Assembly: GCA_016706865.1 (NCBI GenBank)
Contig: JADJIS010000003.1
Span: forward strand, 248,001-312,000
Length of the DNA: 64,000 nt
Direction of reading: 5' to 3'
Origin: Bacteroidota bacterium
GTDB lineage: Bacteria; Bacteroidota; Bacteroidia; Chitinophagales; BACL12
Within the stretch, counting starts at the first letter, position 1, and each line of letters starts with the position of its first letter. Shown piece after piece: positions 19,346 through 28,242 of this stretch. The notes beneath the pieces were generated by a model. That model was not told where the DNA came from. It worked only from the letters and a program-made list of their open reading frames with translations, and did no database searches. The position numbers and the translations under genes were made by a program.

Positions 19346-19863
19346 TTCACCATCCTCAAATACCTCTCCACCTGTTCCAAATATTCATACACATTATCAT
19401 TGTCCAAATGCATCATAAAATCGTAACAAAATGTTTTTTTATCGTCGAATTTTCCGATGCGCAATTTTGCTTTTGAGTAGGTGGAAACATATTCAAGTGG
19501 GCGAATTGTTTTCATGGAAGTATTTATAAGAACATCAAATTCGCGTTCAATAAAATGTTTGATCTTTGGCGCTTTTGGAATTCCGAACCAGTTCATGTCC
19601 TTTTGTGTGATCCATATAATTTCTTCTTGTTCGAATGGGGGTAATTTTTTTACATATCCGAAAAAGGATAATTTTTTGCCATCAGCGGCATATTTATGAA
19701 CAGTATTTAATAATTCGCGCAATGCAATCGGATTTGATCCATCCACCAAAAATGCCATGGATTTTATCTGATCATATTCTATTGTTTGTCTGGCATGGGT
19801 ATCTGTATAGGGTTTGGAGCGAATAAATCTCCCGAACAGACTATTTTTAATTTTTCTGATCAC
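19336..19863 (-). CDS. DUF6913-like protein, unknown function
   Basis: 175 residues, no signal peptide or membrane segment. It begins MIRKIKNSLFGRF (basic) and continues with SMAFLVDGSNPIALRELL, FFGYVKKLPP, DMNWFGIPKAP, EREFDVLINTSMKTIRPLEY and FCYDFMMHLDNDNVYEYLEQ. These match, as far as I can recall, the small DUF6913 family found near dapA in Bacteroidota. No activity is assigned. It lies 9 nt downstream of accA and is probably co-transcribed with it. Its last codon and stop lie in the repeat array. Confidence 0.65.
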   Translation of the reverse strand: MIRKIKNSLFGRFIRSKPYTDTHARQTIEYDQIKSMAFLVDGSNPIALRELLNTVHKYAADGKKLSFFGYVKKLPPFEQEEIIWITQKDMNWFGIPKAPKIKHFIEREFDVLINTSMKTIRPLEYVSTYSKAKLRIGKFDDKKTFCYDFMMHLDNDNVYEYLEQVERYLRMVKSN

Positions 19864-19872
19864 TTTCCTTAA

Positions 19873-20850
19873 TTATTGTTCAGAAGGCATTTCTTTATTT
19901 ACTTCTTCATACATTCCCATAGAACCTAATTTTTCGATGCGTTGATTTATTCTTTCTTCCGGTTCAATAGCAGATAATTCTTTTAAATTCTTTTTCAGAT
20001 GTTTTTTTAAGAGTTTCGCCATTTCTTCCGGATCGGAATGTGCTCCACCAATTGGTTCTTTTATAATGCCATCTATGATCTTATTTTTAAAATTATCTGC
20101 AGCGGTCAATTTTAATGCTTCTGCCGCTGTTTCTTTAAAATCCCAACTTCTCCATAATATACTGGAACAGGACTCCGGTGAAATAACGGAATACCATGTG
20201 TTCTCCAACATAAACACTCTATCGCCAATACCAATACCCAACGCACCACCGGAAGCACCTTCACCAATGATGATACATATCACCGGAACCTTTAGTAATG
20301 TCATTTCATATAGGTTGCGCGCTATTGCCTCTGCCTGACCGCGTTCTTCTGCTTCTAATCCAGGGTATGCACCCGGTGTGTCAATAAGTGTAACAATAGG
20401 TCGGTTAAACTTTTCGGCAAGTTTCATAAGTCGCAGGGCCTTGCGGTAACCTTCAGGATTTGCCATTCCGAAATTACGGAACTGACGCATTTTAGTATTG
20501 ATCCCTTTTTGGTGTCCGATAAACATTACTGCTTGTCCGTCCAAATTTCCGAAACCGCCTACAATTGCTTTATCATCCTTCACATTTCTATCACCATGCA
20601 ACTCTACAAAGTTTTCACTCATTTTCTCTATATAAAATAGCGAGTAAGGTCTATCGGGATGGCGACTCAGCTGCACTTTTTGCCAGCCGGAAAGATTGCT
20701 ATAGATCTCCTTTTTGAGGTTGGATATACGTTCCTCCAATTCTGCGGCTGGAACCGCAATGTCGATCTTTTGCTTTTCACCCATATGCTTCAGCTTCTCC
20801 AACTCTTCATACAGCTCGGCAATGGGTTTTTCGAAGTCAAGAAATACCAT
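19873..20850 (-). CDS. accA: Acetyl-CoA carboxylase carboxyltransferase subunit alpha
   Basis: 325 residues, normal length. Together with AccD it transfers CO2 from carboxybiotin to acetyl-CoA to make malonyl-CoA for fatty acid synthesis. Seen: N-terminal helices (LDFEKPIAELYEELEKLK), WQKVQLSRHPDRPY, IGHQKGINT, MKLAEKFNRPIVTLIDTPGA followed by YPGLEAEERGQAEAIA, and IIGEGASGGALGIGIGD. All match the crotonase-fold core. The gene is followed closely by the DUF6913-like gene. Confidence 0.95.
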   Translation of the reverse strand: MVFLDFEKPIAELYEELEKLKHMGEKQKIDIAVPAAELEERISNLKKEIYSNLSGWQKVQLSRHPDRPYSLFYIEKMSENFVELHGDRNVKDDKAIVGGFGNLDGQAVMFIGHQKGINTKMRQFRNFGMANPEGYRKALRLMKLAEKFNRPIVTLIDTPGAYPGLEAEERGQAEAIARNLYEMTLLKVPVICIIIGEGASGGALGIGIGDRVFMLENTWYSVISPESCSSILWRSWDFKETAAEALKLTAADNFKNKIIDGIIKEPIGGAHSDPEEMAKLLKKHLKKNLKELSAIEPEERINQRIEKLGSMGMYEEVNKEMPSEQ

Positions 20851-21290
20851 GGGGCAAATTTACAAGAAGTAGCTGAGATATGTGAAATCGGAAAGTGCCA
20901 GTCACGACAGCAATTCTGTCTTATTGGAAGAGTTTAAGCCATTTGTTAAGACCCAGGTTATTAAAAAAGTGACAAAAATGGAAAGAAAGTGACCAGTTAA
21001 TTTTGGAAATTTAGACAAGGTAACTTTTCGCCTCGCTTTAACAAATCTTATGTACCTCGCACCAGGACTTGTTTTCTGATACTTATTTTGGGCGTATTGA
21101 TCAAATGCATACTTAAAAATGTGATATTTTTCTTGGAAACTGTGTAAATCTGTAGTTGTCTGCCCGACTGATGAAAATCACCTTTGCATATCAGTTTTAT
21201 ACAGGTGCTAAAACGAACTAATGCAATATGGAAAATGTTATACTTTAGTGTATATACATACAACGAAAAATGTTTTTTACAATTTATACA
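20851..21290. other. Intergenic region between accA and the OB-fold gene
   Basis: About 440 nt between divergent genes. I see no convincing ORF, repeat or RNA. A small minus-strand frame (21048-21263) lacks any family resemblance. Confidence 0.5.
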
Positions 21291-21298
21291 TACTTTTG
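21291..21298 (+). promoter_or_regulatory. Putative -7 promoter element
   Basis: TACTTTTG fits TAnnTTTG. It would give a leader of about 60 nt to the OB-fold gene at 21367 and could drive the YceI and DUF5777 genes. Confidence 0.45.
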
Positions 21299-21366
21299 TT
21301 GTTCACCCTATTGCATTTTTTAAAACGTGGAACGATATTAGTATAACATTTAAAACCTAAACAATT

Positions 21367-21792
21367 ATGAAAAAGTATTGGAAAATTATTTTACTCGTTG
21401 TTGTCCTTGTGGGCGGCATCGGACTTTATTTTGGAATGAAAGAATATAACAGAGGAGCGGCAGATGTTTCTGACGCAGATGCAGATGTTGTAATAAAATC
21501 AGAGGAGCTTACAAAAATTTTCGGAGAAGATGAAACAAAAGCAAACGGATTATACCTCGATAAGGTAATTGCAGTTTCAGGTGTTGTAAAAGGAATTGAA
21601 AAAGATGAAAAAGGTGCTTATACCATTATATTGAATGGTGATAGTGAATTAAGTACTGTTACCTGTCAAATGGATGAAAGACATAATGAGGAAGCCAAAG
21701 ATGTAAAAGAAGGAAGCACAATTACAGTTAAAGGATATTGCACAGGTGTATTGATGGATGTTGTATTAATAAGATGTGCAGTTGATAAATAG
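21367..21792 (+). CDS. Membrane-anchored OB-fold (tRNA_anti-like) protein
   Basis: 141 residues. A single N-terminal hydrophobic segment (about residues 5-24) acts as anchor or uncleaved signal. The rest is an OB-fold of the tRNA_anti-like family: VIAVSGVVKGIEKDEKGAYT, ILNGDSELSTVTCQMD, then VKEGSTITVKGYCTGVLMDV and VLIRCAV. Despite the family name these secreted OB proteins are not known to bind tRNA. It is the first gene of a plus-strand group with YceI and a DUF5777 barrel, so a shared periplasmic or outer-membrane role is plausible. Confidence 0.8.
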   Translation: MKKYWKIILLVVVLVGGIGLYFGMKEYNRGAADVSDADADVVIKSEELTKIFGEDETKANGLYLDKVIAVSGVVKGIEKDEKGAYTIILNGDSELSTVTCQMDERHNEEAKDVKEGSTITVKGYCTGVLMDVVLIRCAVDK

Positions 21793-21821
21793 ATTAAACT
21801 TTAAACAAATATAAAAACAAA

Positions 21822-22376
21822 ATGAAAAGAATAATTTTTGCATTCACGATCATGTTGATGTCCGGTAATTTTTTATTTGCCCAGGACAAGATCTTCACAA
21901 AAACCGGAACAATTAATTTTGATGCTTCCGGTGAAATGGAGACAATTGCAGCGGTTAATAAAAAAGCAACCTGTGTTGTTGATACCAAAACCGGAAATAT
22001 GGAATTTGCAGTGCTGATGAAAGCATTTACATTCGAAAAAGCTTTGATGGAAGAACACTTTAATGAAAATTATGTTGAAAGTGATACTTATCCCAAAGCT
22101 ACTTTTAAAGGTAAGATCGATAATTTGAGCGATATTAAATTCGCTACAGATGGAACTTATAACGCTAATATTTCAGGTGATCTTACCATTCACGGTGTAA
22201 CTAAAGCAACAACTGCAAAAGGTACTTTTACCGTAAAAGGTGGTAAAGTAACTGGTACATCAAACTTCAAAGTATTGTTGTCTGATTACAAGATATCAAT
22301 ACCTTCTGTTGTGGCAGCCAATATAAGTAAAGAAGCAACCATTACGGTGGATGTTTCGCTGGATCCACTTAATTAA
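21822..22376 (+). CDS. YceI family periplasmic protein
   Basis: 184 residues with a signal peptide (to LFAQ, residue 20). The lipocalin-like YceI barrel binds isoprenoids or fatty-acid derivatives in known members. Seen: TGTINFDASGEMETIAAVNK, MEFAVLMKAFTFEKALMEEHF, NYVESDTYPKATFKGKI, and DLTIHGVTKATTAKGTFTV (the conserved L-T-I-H-G-V-T-K motif). It lies 29 nt after the OB-fold gene and is followed by a terminator. Confidence 0.9.
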   Translation: MKRIIFAFTIMLMSGNFLFAQDKIFTKTGTINFDASGEMETIAAVNKKATCVVDTKTGNMEFAVLMKAFTFEKALMEEHFNENYVESDTYPKATFKGKIDNLSDIKFATDGTYNANISGDLTIHGVTKATTAKGTFTVKGGKVTGTSNFKVLLSDYKISIPSVVAANISKEATITVDVSLDPLN

Positions 22377-22384
22377 CAATTTAC

Positions 22385-22418
22385 AATCCTGAATGAAATT
22401 TACATTCAGGATTTTTTT
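22385..22418 (+). terminator. Rho-independent terminator
   Basis: Stem AATCCTGAATG / CATTCAGGATT with a 7-nt loop and a T run, 9 nt after the YceI stop. Confidence 0.85.
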
Positions 22419-22448
22419 TATTTTTAATGCTTCACTAAAAACCAAATT

Positions 22449-23327
22449 ATGAAAAATGTTTTACTGGCCTTTGTTCTGCTTATTGTGGGCAGCAACTTTG
22501 CAAAAGCACAAGATCTGTTAGACCTTCTTGGAGAAGAAGAACCAACAACAGTATATGCTAAAAATGCTTTTAAATCTTCCAGAGTAATTAATGGACAATC
22601 GATGGAGATGATCGCGAAAGGCACACTCGATTTTCGTATTTTACATAGATTTGGTGAAGTAAGTGGTGGAGCATACGAATTTTTTGGATTAGATGCGGCA
22701 AGTATGCGTTTGGGTTTTGATTATGGAATTACCAAAAACTGGACTGTTGGTGTTGGTCGCAGTACATCGAGAAAAGAATTGGATGGTTTTGTAAAATACA
22801 GAATCATGCATCAATCTACAGGCGAAAAAAATCATCCTTTTTCCTTATTATATGTTGGTGGAATAACAGGCGACGGAATGAAATGGGAAAATCCCGATAT
22901 TAAAAATTATTTTTCCTCCCGTTTGGCATTTTATAATCAATTAATTATCGGAAGAAAATTCAACGACAGATTAACACTTCAATTATCTCCAACTTATTTA
23001 CACAGAAATTTGGTTGATCTTGCATCAGAACCAAATGATCTTTATTCGTTAGGTGTTGGAGGAAGAATTAAAATAACACAGCGTCTCGCATTAACCGGTG
23101 ATTATTTTTATGTTTTTAATAGTACCGATAGCACTGCAGTTAATCCACTTTCCATAGGTGTAGATATCGAAACCGGCGGTCACGTATTCCAATTACATTT
23201 CAGTAATGCCGTTGGTATGAATGAACGCGCATTTTTAGCCGACACAAAAGGTGATTGGTTAAAAGGTGAAATTCGGTTTGGATTTAATTTATCACGTATA
23301 TTTCAGATAGTGAAACCGAAAGAATGA
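22449..23327 (+). CDS. DUF5777 family outer-membrane beta-barrel protein
   Basis: 292 residues, signal peptide to about residue 20 (FAKA). The features are LLGEEEPTTVYAKNAFKSSR, GTLDFRILHRFGEVSGGAYEF, LGFDYGITKNWTVGVGRS, FDG-type barrel strands, and a C-terminal aromatic-rich strand. This pattern is typical of DUF5777, a Bacteroidota outer-membrane barrel often found near YceI and cytochrome genes. No transport substrate is known. The stop codon TGA (23325-23327) is the first unit of the GAGTGATGA short repeat. Confidence 0.85.
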   Translation: MKNVLLAFVLLIVGSNFAKAQDLLDLLGEEEPTTVYAKNAFKSSRVINGQSMEMIAKGTLDFRILHRFGEVSGGAYEFFGLDAASMRLGFDYGITKNWTVGVGRSTSRKELDGFVKYRIMHQSTGEKNHPFSLLYVGGITGDGMKWENPDIKNYFSSRLAFYNQLIIGRKFNDRLTLQLSPTYLHRNLVDLASEPNDLYSLGVGGRIKITQRLALTGDYFYVFNSTDSTAVNPLSIGVDIETGGHVFQLHFSNAVGMNERAFLADTKGDWLKGEIRFGFNLSRIFQIVKPKE

Positions 23328-23372
23328 GTGATGAGTGATGAGTGATGAGTAATGAGTGATGAGTAATGAGTT
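23325..23372. repeat. Short-repeat cluster, (TGAGTGA) family
   Basis: About six TGAGTGA/TGAGTAA 7-mers, starting at the stop codon of the DUF5777 gene. Confidence 0.85.
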
Positions 23373-23487
23373 TGCTCTTAGTTAGCCGGGTGATTTTATT
23401 ATTGACATATGACTTCTTACAAAAGGTGAGTGGTGATTTTACTCCTCGGAAGCCGAATGTTTTTACTCCTGACGATTTGCTATTTAC

Positions 23488-23530
23488 GGATTCACGACTC
23501 ACGACTCACGATTCACGCCTCACGCTATAC
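23488..23530. repeat. Short-repeat cluster, (TCACGAC) family
   Basis: About five units ATTCACG/ACTCACG/CCTCACG. The same family, in the same orientation, reaches into the 3' end of the cupin-like gene near 63.3 kb. Confidence 0.8.
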
Positions 23531-23533
23531 GAT

Positions 23534-23690
23534 GACCTTTGTCCCCGCAGTGTCCTCACCCGGCAAGAATTCAAGTATCATTAAGGATAAGTTTTAATTG
23601 TGTAATTAATTCTAAGGGTTTAATAAATGGTGAGACACGGCGGATTGGGATCCTGTGTCCCTCACCGCTCACCATGATATTTATCATCAT
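23534..23690. repeat. Degenerate copy of the dispersed hairpin repeat family
   Basis: CCCCGCAGTGTCCTCACCCG (23543-23562) is the reverse complement of a segment repeated near 57.12 and 57.30 kb, with one mismatch. It is followed after about 60 nt by AAATGGTGAGAC, also part of that repeat. The hairpin core is missing here. Confidence 0.6.
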
Positions 23691-23722
23691 ATTTAATAGT
23701 GACACAGAATAACTTTACTCTC

Positions 23723-24154
23723 ATGAGAAAGTTACGATCTGTGTTGCTCATTCTGATTTCGCTATTTGTGTTCAGTTGCAATACTAAACCTGAAAATGAA
23801 ACATTGAAACATCACGAACAAACGATCAGCAGTGCTGAAATTCAATTGGATCATGGGGAAAAATGGGTTGCCAATGCAGAAACTACGGAGGGAATAAAAA
23901 CCATGCAGAATATTTGCTCACATTATAATGGGGATGTGGCTCAACTGGAAAATACTTATTTGTCGTTATTCACCGAATTTAATTTGATATTCGAAAGATG
24001 TACCATGACAGGTGAGGCACATGAACAATTGCATGCGTTTCTGATTCCGGTTAAAAATCAGCTTGCCATTTTGAAAGATTGTAAAGCAGATTGTGATAAG
24101 GAAATAAAATACCTCGAAGAATATCTTCTTACCTACGACAAATATTTTAAATAA
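23723..24154 (+). CDS. Small lipoprotein, unknown
   Basis: About 143 residues from the ATG at 23723; a longer frame to 23699 has no signal. The signal peptide ends in the lipobox LFVFSC, with Cys as the lipidated residue. The mature protein is helical and charged and contains several Cys and His. No family recognised. It is convergent with the next minus-strand gene; the two stops abut at 24154/24155. Confidence 0.65.
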   Translation: MRKLRSVLLILISLFVFSCNTKPENETLKHHEQTISSAEIQLDHGEKWVANAETTEGIKTMQNICSHYNGDVAQLENTYLSLFTEFNLIFERCTMTGEAHEQLHAFLIPVKNQLAILKDCKADCDKEIKYLEEYLLTYDKYFK

Positions 24155-24832
24155 TTAATTATTTAGTTTGTAATTCAGAGCAAGGGTCCAGAATCTATCG
24201 CTGAGTAATATTGATTTATATCCGACATCTGCTAAATTATCCGGTGGAGATGCTCCTATAGGAATAAATGGGAATTGTAGTTGTGCGCCGTATTTAATTC
24301 CAAATTTATCACCAAAATTTATTCCACCGTACAAACCAAATTGAAATCCAAAAATAAACCAGGGTCTTTCATATTTATCAGACCAGGGAAGTGCAACATC
24401 CGGACCGCTTCTTTCGCCTTCCATTTTTAATGGAATACTTCCTGAAATTCCGAAATCTGTTCCCAAAACAATGCTGTGTTTAAACAAAGATATCCAGTCG
24501 ATCTGCAAACCGAGAGGTATTTCTAAATTATCGTACCTATATCTTTCCGTACCATTTAAAATGGTTGAATGGGTGGATGCCTCTAGCTTTCTATAACGCA
24601 ATCCATAATATTTGCGCACATGATCAGAGGTAAATATCGCATTACCATCTCCTTCTTTTTCTAAAATGAAACCCAGATTCAAAGAATTGTTATCATAATA
24701 AACATTTCCATCACCATCTCCAACAAATGCTGTAGTGCCGGTTCCGCCTTCTATACGTAGATATTTATCCTGTGAAAATATTGTGAGGGGAAGGAGCATT
24801 AAACTCACCAATAATAGTTTATAATTTTTCAT
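24155..24832 (-). CDS. Putative outer-membrane beta-barrel protein
   Basis: 225 residues with a signal peptide (to FSQ, residue 21). Alternating aromatic/glycine strands (LNLGFILEKEGDG, KYYGLRYRKLEAS, IVLGTDFGISGSI, FIFGFQFGLYGGINF, WTLALNYKL) and a final strand ending YKLNN suggest an 8-stranded barrel like the PorT/OmpW-type Bacteroidota proteins. Function unknown. Confidence 0.65.
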   Translation of the reverse strand: MKNYKLLLVSLMLLPLTIFSQDKYLRIEGGTGTTAFVGDGDGNVYYDNNSLNLGFILEKEGDGNAIFTSDHVRKYYGLRYRKLEASTHSTILNGTERYRYDNLEIPLGLQIDWISLFKHSIVLGTDFGISGSIPLKMEGERSGPDVALPWSDKYERPWFIFGFQFGLYGGINFGDKFGIKYGAQLQFPFIPIGASPPDNLADVGYKSILLSDRFWTLALNYKLNN

Positions 24833-25051
24833 ATGTTACCGCAAATATAAATTAAATATATTGAGCTGTGGGACTTTGATTATGGGGTAGTGGTTTCCAG
24901 ATGATTTGATTTTGTAAAAGGTTTCTAATTTGAGTGTTTTGGTTATGTCTAATTTATTAATAATGTTAATATGGATGATAAAAATGGGATTTTTGTCTGA
25001 TTTCATATAATTTAGAGTGTATTTTTATCATAAAATTTTATAACAACTACT

Positions 25052-25750
25052 ATGGGAGTAAAAATAAAATGGGAAATTGCTATTAAACCCTTAATAAAAA
25101 AATACAGAAAAAAACCACATCCATTGCAGCATTATAATTTATATGAATGTATGGTAATGGTAATTTTATCGGCGCAGAGCAGTGATGATTATATTAATAA
25201 AATTGCACCTGCATTATTCGATGAATTTCCCGATCTTAATTCACTTGCAAAAGCAAAGGATGAACAGGTTTATCCCTTTGTTAAAGGTGTGATCGGCCAC
25301 GTAAAAAAAATAAAATATCTTACCGATATAGCCAAACAATTAAAAAGTAATAAGAACATTCCTGTTACTATGGAAGCCCTGGTTGCTTTACCGGGTATCG
25401 GAAGAAAATCGGCAAATGTAATTATGCGTGAAGCAGGTGTAAAAGCAGAAGGTATAGTTGTGGATCTGCACACTGTGCGTGTTGCAACGCGATTGGGAAT
25501 TTCTAAAAGTGATGACCCCAAAAAAATTGAGCAGGATTGTATGAAAAACATCGATGAAAAAGATTGGGGTGAAGCAGGAATGGCAATGTCGTTTCTAGGC
25601 AGAGAAATTTGTCGCCCAAAACCTTTATGTCCGGAATGTTTGATGAATGATGTTTGTGTTTTTTATTTAAAGGGTGGATATGAAAAATTGCAAAAGGAGT
25701 TGACGAAAGGGAAAAAGAGTGGAGGAGTTCGGAAGAAGGGGAGGTGGTAA
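25052..25750 (+). CDS. nth: Endonuclease III (base-excision DNA glycosylase/AP lyase)
   Basis: 232 residues. It removes oxidised pyrimidines and cuts the abasic strand. Seen: the helix-hairpin-helix LPGIGRKSANVIM with the catalytic Lys, the catalytic Asp in VVDLHTVRVATRLG, and a C-terminal 4Fe-4S cluster loop with four Cys (CRPKPLCPECLMNDVC). A basic tail follows (KKSGGVRKKGRW). The first of the four Cys is one residue closer to the second than in E. coli Nth. This is the last obvious core gene before the accessory island. Confidence 0.93.
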   Translation: MGVKIKWEIAIKPLIKKYRKKPHPLQHYNLYECMVMVILSAQSSDDYINKIAPALFDEFPDLNSLAKAKDEQVYPFVKGVIGHVKKIKYLTDIAKQLKSNKNIPVTMEALVALPGIGRKSANVIMREAGVKAEGIVVDLHTVRVATRLGISKSDDPKKIEQDCMKNIDEKDWGEAGMAMSFLGREICRPKPLCPECLMNDVCVFYLKGGYEKLQKELTKGKKSGGVRKKGRW

Positions 25751-25805
25751 GATAGGAAGAATTATGAAAAATTTAATTGATAATAAATAAACGGGAATTT
25801 GTTAA

Positions 25806-26066
25806 CTATATACCCAAAAACATAAATACAATTAAAACCAAAATAAGAATAGACAATATTGATCTTGATAAATATTTCAGTTTTAATAAATTTTCCTGCT
25901 CTTCGGTATAGGTTCGAAATAATGAATATCGGTGTAGTATAAATACGTCGATAAAACATCCAAAGAGTTGGTGACTTTTAATTGCTAAAAAGATATACCA
26001 CGGAATGTAAATAATTAAAATTGCAGGTAAAAGTATGTTCATGATTGCAAAAGGTAAAAATAGCAT
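25806..26066 (-). CDS. Small integral membrane protein, unknown
   Basis: 86 residues (or 78 from the internal Met 9). Two strongly hydrophobic segments (about residues 8-28 and 66-85) flank a loop with aromatic and basic residues (FILHRYSLFRTY, EEQENLLKLKYL). Not recognised. It is convergent with nth and divergent from hipB. Confidence 0.45.
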   Translation of the reverse strand: MLFLPFAIMNILLPAILIIYIPWYIFLAIKSHQLFGCFIDVFILHRYSLFRTYTEEQENLLKLKYLSRSILSILILVLIVFMFLGI

Positions 26067-26123
26067 ATTAGAAACTTCAGAAATAAGAATTTATTCAAAA
26101 TACTTTACATAAGTATAAATACT

Positions 26124-26151
26124 ATTTACAAAAATGCGTATATTTGTAAAT
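26124..26151. promoter_or_regulatory. Candidate HipB operator overlapping the promoter
   Basis: A perfect 9-bp inverted repeat, ATTTACAAA (26124-26132) and TTTGTAAAT (26143-26151), with a 10-nt spacer. Its right arm overlaps TATATTTG (26139-26146), which fits the -7 consensus. It ends 13 nt before the hipB start. Binding of the HTH protein here would block transcription, the usual autoregulation of HipBA. Confidence 0.6.
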
Positions 26152-26164
26152 AATATTTAGCATT

Positions 26165-26479
26165 ATGCCTCGAAATAAACCCATTTTGTTCCCCAAATCC
26201 TCTCGTATTCTGGTCGAATTTGGTGAAAACATCCGTCTTGCCCGCCTTCGCCGAAACTTCAGTGCTGCGCAGGTTGCAGAGCGTGCAAATATTAGTCGCC
26301 CCACCCTAACGGCTCTCGAAACCGGCGCTCCCGGTGTAAGTATTGGTCATATTATTCAGGTACTTGGTGTATTGGGATTGGAAAAGGATATGTTGGAGGT
26401 GGGCAAGGATGATGTGTTGGGGAGGAAGTTGATGGATTTAGGGTTAGAGGTAAATAAAAGAGCTCCAAAACGAAAATAA
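26165..26479 (+). CDS. HipB-like antitoxin / XRE-family regulator
   Basis: 104 residues. A Cro/C1-type HTH covers about residues 18-75: FGENIRLARLRRNFSAAQVA, ERANISRPTLTALETGAPGVSIG, IIQVLGVLGLEKDML. The basic tail ends KRAPKRK. In HipBA modules the HTH protein binds and neutralises the HipA kinase and represses the operon. It lies 6 nt upstream of the hipA-like gene. Confidence 0.88.
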   Translation: MPRNKPILFPKSSRILVEFGENIRLARLRRNFSAAQVAERANISRPTLTALETGAPGVSIGHIIQVLGVLGLEKDMLEVGKDDVLGRKLMDLGLEVNKRAPKRK

Positions 26480-26485
26480 GGGATT

Positions 26486-27766
26486 ATGAAAACGAAATTA
26501 AACAGTGAAAATATACAGGTGTATGCCGACTGGGATGGGATGGAGATTCCTGTTTTAATGGGAGTATTAAAGGTTGCGCATTCAAAGGGAAAGGAATTAT
26601 TTTCTTTTGAGTATGCCGAAAAATGGCTTGAGGATCGCACAAGGTTTCAGATCGATCCTGAATTACAATTGTATTCAGGTTTACAATATCCAGGGGATGA
26701 AAAACCGAATTTTGGTATTTTTTTAGACTCTTGTCCTGACAGATGGGGTAGGATTTTATTGCAGCGGAGAGAATCTGCAATCGCAAAATTAGAACAGCGA
26801 CCAAAACAACAATTATTTGAGCGCGATTATTTATTAGGAGTTTATGATCAGCAGAGGCTTGGAGCGTTGAGATTTAAAAAAGAAAAAGATGGTGAATTTT
26901 TAAGTAATGAAAAAATAATGGCTGCACCACCTTGGGCAGCTTTGAGAGAATTAGAGGAAATTAGTTTGCGTTTGGAGGAAGAAGAAGCACAAGACAATCC
27001 GGAATATTTAAATTGGTTAAGTATGTTAATTGCACCCGGATCTTCCTTAGGTGGAGCGAGACCGAAAGCAAGTATAATTGATCCCGATGAACATTTGTGG
27101 ATCGCAAAATTCCCCGGTAAAAACGATCATTTTAATGTAGGTGCCTGGGAATACGTTGTTTATTGTTTAGCAATTAATGCCGGAATAAATATGTCGGAAT
27201 CTCAGGCACGAAAATTTACCACCCGACATCACACATTTCTTACAAAACGTTTTGACAGAACTGCAACAGGAACCCGTTTACATTTTGTATCTGCATTGAC
27301 CTTGTTAGGTTATTCGGACGGAGTAAATAACACAGATGGTGTTAGTTATCTCGAACTCGCGGAATTCATTTCTGAAAACGGTGCAAATGTTGACACTGAT
27401 CTTAATCAATTATTCAGGCGTATTGTTTTTAATATTTGTGTCTCCAATACCGACGATCATTTGCGCAATCATGGATTTATTTTATCAAACTCCGGTTGGA
27501 ATTTATCACCTGCTTATGATATTAATCCCAATCCATTCGGCAGAGGTTTAACACTTAATATAACAGAAACGTCCAACGAATTAGATCTTGATCTTGTAAT
27601 GGAAATTTATCCATTTTTCCGATTGAAAGAGGTGGTTGCGGAAAGGATTATAAGCGAAATTAAAAGCAGTGTGGGTAATTGGAAAAAAATTGCGAGGGAG
27701 GTAGGGGTTTTGAGAGGGGAGGTGGAGGAGATGAAGGGGGTGTTTGAAGGGGAGATGATAAATTGA
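26486..27766 (+). CDS. HipA-type serine/threonine kinase toxin
   Basis: 426 residues, full length, with both the N-terminal subdomain (residues 1-100) and the kinase core. HipA kinases phosphorylate translation factors (GltX in E. coli) and cause growth arrest. Seen: the Gly-rich loop SSLGGARPKASI, WIAKFPGKNDHF (ATP Lys region), ESQARKF, TKRFDR, the catalytic loop VSNTDDHLRNHGF, and the metal-binding SPAYDINPNP. All key residues appear intact, so it is probably active. It forms an operon with the upstream HTH gene. Confidence 0.9.
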   Translation: MKTKLNSENIQVYADWDGMEIPVLMGVLKVAHSKGKELFSFEYAEKWLEDRTRFQIDPELQLYSGLQYPGDEKPNFGIFLDSCPDRWGRILLQRRESAIAKLEQRPKQQLFERDYLLGVYDQQRLGALRFKKEKDGEFLSNEKIMAAPPWAALRELEEISLRLEEEEAQDNPEYLNWLSMLIAPGSSLGGARPKASIIDPDEHLWIAKFPGKNDHFNVGAWEYVVYCLAINAGINMSESQARKFTTRHHTFLTKRFDRTATGTRLHFVSALTLLGYSDGVNNTDGVSYLELAEFISENGANVDTDLNQLFRRIVFNICVSNTDDHLRNHGFILSNSGWNLSPAYDINPNPFGRGLTLNITETSNELDLDLVMEIYPFFRLKEVVAERIISEIKSSVGNWKKIAREVGVLRGEVEEMKGVFEGEMIN

Positions 27767-28242
27767 TTTGGTGGTTTTATAATCGATTATACTTATAAGT
27801 ATAGTTTATAATTGAAATTGCTTATAAATGTTTTTTATAAACTTAAATATTTATATCGGTAAAAACACTCAAATATGTATATCACAGGTTTTATATTGTA
27901 TATTACAATTCAAAGATTCCATTTTTTTTCTGAAAAAATGGCTAATAAATACCAAATCAACTATTTAAATAATGAATCAACTCAGCAAGCGCATTTTATT
28001 TGAAGGCTATACATGAAGATCAATATGAAGACATTGGTTTTATTACCATAATTTATTCTTTGATACTGGCTGGTTTGGATTCTTTTATTAACATCAACTT
28101 TGTTTTAAAGTCAGAAACTATGAACAATCGTGTTGAAGTATATTTACTTGGAGTTGGAAAAAATGGTATCGTACTTCTTTGAAAACACCATAATTGGTGT
28201 TAGGAAAAAATATATTTATTTTTTTTTTCATCCCCGTTTCAG
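27767..28242. other. Gene-poor A/T-rich region downstream of hipA
   Basis: No supportable gene. A 60-codon plus frame (28000-28182) has no recognisable features. A perfect 16-bp palindrome, TATACTTATAAGTATA, lies at 27788-27803, just after hipA, and could be a regulatory or terminator element. Confidence 0.5.

Noticed and set aside
18862..19476. Three overlapping plus-strand ORFs of 165-204 codons
   Set aside because: All are chance readings through the composite short-repeat array; the products are low-complexity FSILNSQ/NCQLSI repeats in three frames.
28000..28182. Plus-strand ORF of 60 codons after hipA
   Set aside because: No family, no promoter or neighbour support; the region is A/T-rich and gene-poor.
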